DNA of 64,000 nt from Diabrotica undecimpunctata (lineage: Eukaryota > Arthropoda > Insecta > Coleoptera > Chrysomelidae). The position numbers and the translations under genes are program-made. The stretch spans positions 90,428,316-90,492,315 of the forward strand of contig NC_092804.1 in assembly GCF_040954645.1 (NCBI RefSeq). The letters are read 5' to 3'. This document shows, piece by piece, positions 59,296 to 64,000 of the stretch; the stretch's first letter is position 1, and the number at the start of each line of letters is the position of its first letter. Below the pieces are notes generated by a model. The model saw only the letters and a program-made list of their open reading frames with translations. It did no database searches and had not been told where the DNA came from.

Positions 59296-59940
59296 GTCTA
59301 GACAATATCCGGTCCAAAAATAAATCAAAGTTAATAACCAATATCTAAAAATAGCTGAAGGTCAGTGACCTGGCCATCTGGTGTGTCCAGACAATATCCG
59401 GTCTAAAAATAACTCAAGGTTAATGACCAATATCTAAAAATAGCTGAAGATCAGTGACCTGGCCATCTCCTGTGTCTAGACAATATCCGGTCTAAAAATA
59501 CCTCAAGGTTAATGACCAATATCTAAAAATAGCTGAAGGTCAGTGACCTGGCCATCTCGTGTATCTAGACAATATCCGGTCTAAAAATGTCAGTCTAGAC
59601 AATACCTGGTCTAAAAATAACTCAAGGTTAATGACCAATATCTAAAAATAGCTGAAGATCAGTGACCTGGCCATCTCCTGTGTCTAGACAATATCCGGTC
59701 TAAAAATACCTCAAGGTTAATGACCAATATCTAAAAATAGCTGAAGGTCAGTGACCTGGCCATCTCGTGTATCTAGACAATATCCGGTCTAAAAATGTCA
59801 GTCTAGACAATACCTGGTCTAAAAATAACTCAAGGTTAATAACCAATATCTAAAAATAGCTGAAGGTCAGTGTGTCTAGACAATATCCGGTCTAAAAATA
59901 GCATTCGAATAACATCGTCTAAAAATAACTATCGTCTAAG
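59296..59940. repeat. 89-bp minisatellite array with a 208-bp higher-order repeat
   Basis: Units start GACAATATCCGGTCTAAAAA and contain CCAATATCTAAAAATAGCTG and CAGTGACCTGGCCATCTC. Unit starts are at 59301, 59390, 59479, 59568, 59598, 59687, 59776, 59806 and 59879: mostly 89 bp apart, with two 30-bp partial units that mark a 208-bp (30+89+89) duplication. Confidence 0.93.
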
Positions 59941-60130
59941 GGGTTAATATTCACATAACATATTTAAGGCAAATTGGTGGGGGCTCCTCAGTAGTTTATC
60001 GGGAATCATGAATACGTGTAGTATGTGCAATAAATCGTTACATGAAAACATGTAAATACGGAAATGTGAATAGTCATAATGACCATAATGGGGATTATTA
60101 TATTCCCAAAAAAGATTAAGACCGCTTAAT
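59941..60130. other. Flank of the minisatellite
   Basis: No feature recognised. The reading frame of the next gene fragment remains open upstream of 60131 for at least part of this stretch. Confidence 0.4.
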
Positions 60131-60931
60131 TTGGAAGTGATAGATGGCACTGTTTCAAAATTGACACATGCGTTTAAAAACAGAATTGCGTCTTATCGTT
60201 TTAATAGTGATAAAAAACTGGATTATTATAGATTTTTTAAAGATGTTAAACCCAAAGTTTTAAGCATCTTGAGTGAATATCTACATCAGCACAATACCAT
60301 TAAAGTAAATTTTGAAATATTTGCTATTTATCCAAAATCTGACACCAATCTATCAGATATCAAGTCCATGAACACATACAATAAAATTATATCTATCAGC
60401 ACTGAACTGGCTGAAGCATTTGCTGATTTTAAGGAAGCACTGATGACACAAGCCTCAGAATTTCAAGAGAAAGATTCAAATTGGGTATTACAGGAAATAA
60501 TGTTTTTAGATGTTAACATCAACAAATTTAGTAGTATTTCTGCATCAACGTATATTTGTCTCCCAACACCTAGAAAACACGCTATTTTAAATATCGAAAA
60601 CAAAGATAATAAGTGTTTTGCGTGGAGTGTTATTGCAGCTGTTTTTCCTGCCGCTGGTAACCCAAACAAACCAGAATCATATCCACCATACGATACTTTG
60701 TTGAATTTTGAAGGCATTGACTTTCCGATGAAACTAAAAGACATTAAAAAGTTTGAGACTCTTAATAATATTTCAGTAAATGTTTATGGGCTAGAATCTA
60801 ATTTCGTAACTAATAAACGGCAATATGAAATAGTTCGGCCACTGTATTTTACAAGTAATCGCCATGCAACTCATGTGAACCTTTTGCTTATCATAAATGA
60901 TACACAAAGTCATTATTGTCAGTTTTTTTAA
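60131..60931 (+). pseudogene. Fragment resembling the N-terminal region of Polinton-type DNA polymerase B proteins
   Basis: An unbroken 266-codon frame (starting at a TTG, so the true start is unknown). Residues about 1-130 carry the FKNRIASYRFNSDKKLDYYR, NTIKVNFEIFAIY and SNWVLQEIMFLDVNINKFS blocks; residues about 150-265 read CFAWSVIAAVFPAAGNPNKP, LLNFEGIDFPMKLKDIKKFE, NNISVNVYGLES and ATHVNLLLIINDTQSHYC. From memory, a CF-WS--AALFP...LNF-GI-FP--LKDI-KFE...HVNLLLI-----HYC-IK series precedes a zinc-binding segment and a family B DNA polymerase in insect Maverick/Polinton-like genes. The frame stops right after HYC, at the junction with the next element, so the polymerase part is missing. Confidence 0.6.
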
Positions 60932-61185
60932 TCTGGTCGCTTAAAAGATGGAATCCAAGGTCGCATGATCACTCAATTCAAGCATCGTCAGTCGGTAAAA
61001 ACTAGACCTTCTGAGAAACTGTTTACACCGTCATTATTTGTGTTTAACTTCTGCTGTCTGGTGAATTTTGTTGGCAGTGCTAAAAATTGTTTGTAGAGTT
61101 TACGCGTACGTATATTAATTTGTATTAATTTTATTGTGAGAGGTTTATTAACGATTTTATTAATTGTGTCTTACGTTTATTAAAT
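60932..61185. other. 5' noncoding part of the following transposon
   Basis: It includes GTCAGTCGGTAAAAACTAG near 60988, a possible terminal sequence of the DDE element, but no matching inverted end was found downstream. Confidence 0.4.
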
Positions 61186-61341
61186 ATGGATGTAAACACT
61201 CTTTCACCTCCAAGAAAAAGATCAAAAAAAAAAGACATTTAACTATTGAGGAAAAAGGTGTAATAATGAACACTTATAAAAAAGCATCCCAAGAATTAGC
61301 AGAACAGGGAAATATTGTAAAATTTACTGCTGAGGCTACAG

Positions 61342-61397
61342 GTAACTATTAGCATTATTATGTCAACAATATTATTAATTATATTTTTAAATTTTAG
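61342..61397 (+). other. Intron 1 of the DDE transposase (56 bp)
   Basis: GTAACT at the start, TTTTAAATTTTAG at the end; joining the exons gives EATG-VTKSSVYNVL in frame. Confidence 0.8.
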
Positions 61398-61663
61398 GTG
61401 TCACCAAGTCATCAGTGTATAATGTTTTACCGTCAAAATAATGGTGAATTTAGACCACCAAAACCATATTCTAGAGGAAACAAAGTGCTCGATACACTTA
61501 CAGATGAGCATAAGAACATGATTCGTCGGATAGTTCACAGTTTCTTCTTCGATAATGAGCTTCCAACAATCCAAAAAATTATGAAGAAAATTTCTGAAAA
61601 TCCTCATATTCCTGATATAAAGAAGACTACTTTGGGGAAAGTATTGAAATCAATTAATTTTTG

Positions 61664-61879
61664 GTGACAATGATTTTTAATGTTAGTAATAGTGATGTAA
61701 CGAATATTCGTACTCGTATTCGCGAATATTTGCATATTCTTGTATTTTCGCATTCGCATTCGAATTTGCGAAATATAATGCGAATGTTTTACGAATATGA
61801 ATACGCTGTTTATTGAAGTCGATTTGTTTTTACACGGTCTATTATAGTATAATTATTTTAAAACTATTTTATTTTGCAG
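61664..61879 (+). other. Intron 2 of the DDE transposase (216 bp), with an ATTCG-rich insert
   Basis: GTGACA to TATTTTGCAG; joining gives a KSINF-FKKRCRNS continuation. The middle (61695-61805) has many ATTCG/CGAAT words forming imperfect hairpins, possibly a small mobile element or simple repeat. Confidence 0.72.
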
Positions 61880-62796
61880 CTTTAAGAAACGATGCCGCAA
61901 TAGTGTCTTAAAGGAAAAAAATGAGATCATATCGTGGAGGCGTCGATACTTGCGATGTATAAAGCAGTATAAACAGGAAAATCTAAGTATCTTCTATCTA
62001 GATGAGACTTGGATCAACGTTGGCCATACTGTTGACAAAGTTTGGACTGATATGTCAATTACCAGTGCTCGACAAGCAGATGTGGAAGGTCTATCTACAG
62101 GACTGAAACATCCTTCTGGAAAAGGAAAAAGACTCATTGTCTTACATATCGGCTCTAAAGACGGGTTTGTCGAAAATGGATTGCTTTTGTTTGAGTCCAA
62201 GAAACATGGTGACTACCACGAAGATATGAATTTACATCTTTTTGAGGATTGGTTACAAAGGATTTTACCAACTTTGCCTGAAAATACAGTTATTGTTTTA
62301 GACAATGCATCATACCACAGTAGGAAATATGAAAAATTGCCAACCAGTGCCACGCGGAAGGCTGATATTCAAACTTGGTTACGACAAAAAAGTATTCCAT
62401 ACACTGATGACATGGTCAAGCAGAACTATTAACATTGTTGAAAAATAATCCTATTGAGCAAAAATATGTGGTAGACGAAATGGTTAAACTCACAGGTAGG
62501 TGTGTGCTGAGGTTGCCACCGTACCATTGTGAGTTAAATCCCATCGAACTAATTTGGGCGCAAGTAAAGGGCGAAGTTGCGAGGAAAAATAGTACATTTA
62601 AGTTATGCGACGTAAAAGTATTGTTCAACCAAGCCTTAAATAATGTTACAGATAATAATTGGCAAAATACTGTCAATCATGTTGATGAAATTATATCCAG
62701 ATGTGGCAATTGGATTTTATTATCGAACAGCAATTAGAACCAATTATTATTAATTTAGGTAACGATTCTTCATCGGAAGACTCTGATAGTGATTAA

Positions 62797-63480
62797 ATTA
62801 CGGCACCATTTTAGGCAATATACCTCCTCGAAAAGACACCGATTTGGAGTGAAAATATGTGTGTTGTGTGATTATGAAACTGGAATGGTATTAGATTTAT
62901 TAGTTTTCGTAGGTGTTACAACAGATATAGTGCAGAACAATTTATTAGAATTTAGTGGTAGCGCAGTAACACATTTTATAACGAAATATGAAAATACAGG
63001 ACATATATTGGAAAAAGACAATAACAATTTCCAAAATTTCCACAAAAAGTACCGCTTGTGACTTTCTACACGAGAACCAGTAACAATATTTTAGCAATGA
63101 GGTAGAAAGACCAACGTGATTTTTATATGCTGCCAACATTTGACAATGACAAACTTACATCAACAAATAATAATCGAGGAAAACCGTGACACAACCTGAT
63201 TCTGTCATGAATTATACGAAAAATATACGAATGGTAGATAAAGCAGACATACAAATATCTGCAGTTAAATGGATCAGAAAACCCATCAAGTAGTACAAAA
63301 AATTATTGTTTCACATGTTGGAGTCCTTACAACAGAACGACCTGGAAGACAATGCAGTGGAATGTCTTATCTACTAACGGCCACAACTTTCATGGAAAGA
63401 CATTCGTCAACTAGCAAAGGACAGAAACACCAAAGGAACTGCCATGTATGTGCAAATACACAACTTATTCTACATAAACA
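62797..63480 (+). pseudogene. Second piggyBac-like transposase fragment
   Basis: LRHHFRQYTSSKRHRFGVKI and CVLCDYETGMVLDLLVFVG match the catalytic core of piggyBac proteins (KRHRFGIK-FVLCD--TG--LD). GHILEKDN marks the position of the second catalytic Asp. Further on, AVKWIRKPIK and KLLFHM resemble the C-terminal region. It starts directly after the DDE transposase, has stops from 63059 on and lacks both ends. It belongs to a different piggyBac lineage from the gene split at 24502 and 38812. Confidence 0.82.
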
Positions 63481-63500
63481 AATCAAATAATATTCAGTGT

Positions 63501-64000
63501 TCTTTTTTTTTTTTTGGCTTAGACTTATCGTCATACAGCCAGACACAAAAGGACTAAGACAGTCATCATTATAATTTTTACCTAAATGCCCTATCAAAAT
63601 AAAAGATTATTACATCAATATTAGGAGAACAGGGACACACTCTTCTCGCCTAGGGACCTATCAAGGCATTTATTTATATAAGACACAACAACACTAGGTC
63701 ACGGGGAGGAGGAAGTTATACAAATGGTTTAAGACAAAGGTAACAAGATTAACTAAATAATTTTTGGAGAATTATAATGATAATTTGCTGTCTTTTAAAA
63801 ATTTAATTAAGGAGTTGTAAATATCTACAGAGCCAAGTGATAATAAATATAGTATATTCCAAGGAGCTGCTATTTTATATTTTAATAAATCATTTATAAG
63901 TTTGGATGAGAAGACTCTGTTTTTAAAACAACCAAAAAATATATGATCTAAATCACTTTCCTCTCCACAATGCTCACATTTGTCATCATCCAAAACCTTT
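63501..64000 (-). mobile_element. 3' end of a poly(A)-tailed non-LTR retrotransposon
   Basis: On the minus strand the window edge enters an ORF2 C-terminus, then a 3' UTR of about 220 bp ending GTGTCTGGCTGTATGACGAT, AAGTCTAAGCC and a run of about 14 A (63503-63516). The same 3' end occurs at 9135-9174. The element extends beyond the window. Confidence 0.85.
63772..63993 (-). CDS. C-terminal end of a non-LTR ORF2 protein
   Basis: The 73 residues open with CEHCGEESDLDHIFFGCF, a C-x2-C-x7-H-x4-C zinc motif found at the C-terminus of Jockey, CR1 and R1-like reverse transcriptase proteins. The rest is a short hydrophobic tail. The frame is open to the window edge; whether the full protein is intact cannot be judged. 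Confidence 0.75.
   Translation of the reverse strand: MDDDKCEHCGEESDLDHIFFGCFKNRVFSSKLINDLLKYKIAAPWNILYLLSLGSVDIYNSLIKFLKDSKLSL

Larger units (their letters stand above)
61186..62796 (+). pseudogene. DDE transposase with two introns and long D-E spacing (IS630/Tc1-mariner group)
   Basis: The ATG at 61186 begins MDVNTLSPPRKRSKKK; a slip in the A run moves to RHLTIEEKGVIMNTYKKASQ, a helix-turn-helix region. Exon 1 ends ACAG at 61341; intron 61342-61397 (GTAACT to TTTTAG). Exon 2 has PHIPDIKKTTLGKVLKSINF. Intron 61664-61879 (GTGACA to TTTTGCAG). Exon 3 has the catalytic FYLDETWINVGHTVDKVW, VIVLDNASYHSRK and, after a frameshift near 62420, LPPYHCELNPIELIWAQVKG. About 81 residues separate the second Asp from the Glu, against 34-41 in most Tc1/mariner families. 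The acidic C-terminus is in a third frame, ending near 62796. Two or three frameshifts make it a recent pseudogene. Confidence 0.85.

Overview
This is eukaryotic, AT-rich, intron-bearing DNA built almost entirely of transposable elements. The families present (two BEL/Pao elements, two Ty3/Gypsy elements, one of them errantivirus-like with an env region, a Penelope-like element, piggyBac, Tc1-like and DDE transposases, foldback elements and several non-LTR retrotransposons) point to an insect with a large repeat-rich genome, possibly a beetle; the order is inference only. I see no convincing host gene, no tRNA or rRNA gene and no CRISPR. Nearly every coding region is broken by stops, frameshifts, deletions or nested insertions.

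Layout. 1-8024: Gypsy-1 on the plus strand (primer-binding-site-like sequence, coiled-coil Gag, protease, RT, RNase H, integrase), then long noncoding sequence and an unassigned 174-codon ORF ending in a 58-bp segment that also lies at the window start. 8023-8090: a (TA)n tract. 8115-8349: a Tc1/mariner C-terminal fossil. 9395-24043: BEL-1 on the minus strand with two 664-bp LTRs. Its pol gene is split by a 3.6-kb non-LTR element (12034-15665, 13-bp target duplication), which itself carries a 415-bp MITE (12102-12516, 8-bp duplication). Its 5' LTR is split by a 4.4-kb foldback element (19436-23840, 9-bp duplication).

24044-40072: a piggyBac transposase gene cut in two. Its first half ends in a (TA)n run at 24503 and its second half resumes after another (TA)n run at 38812. 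The 14.3 kb between them holds a 10.65-kb block of decayed reverse transcriptase remnants, with a near-perfect 318-bp-arm palindrome at 30921-31585, and then a Penelope-like element (35426-38735) made of two head-to-head copies.

About 40436-55842: Gypsy-2, an errantivirus-like element with gag, pol and env regions. Its gag is interrupted by BEL-2 (41527-49889). BEL-2 is itself interrupted by a palindromic foldback element (44897-46380, with a 138-bp non-LTR tail in one arm) and by a 556-bp LTR-like insert (48315-48870). 55843-58440: a minus-strand non-LTR element with an internal inversion. 59296-59940: an 89-bp tandem repeat array. 60131-60931: a fragment resembling the N-terminal part of Polinton-type DNA polymerase B proteins. 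61186-62796: a transposase gene with two small introns and an unusually long D-to-E spacing. 62797-63480: a second piggyBac fragment. 63501-64000: the 3' end of a poly(A)-tailed non-LTR element on the minus strand.

The nesting gives a relative chronology: Gypsy-2 is older than BEL-2, which is older than its inserts; BEL-1 is older than its non-LTR element, which is older than the MITE. The most unusual signals are a recurrent CTGAnrA-hairpin-GAAA motif in five otherwise different repeats, and the piggyBac gene interrupted exactly at (TA)n tracts.
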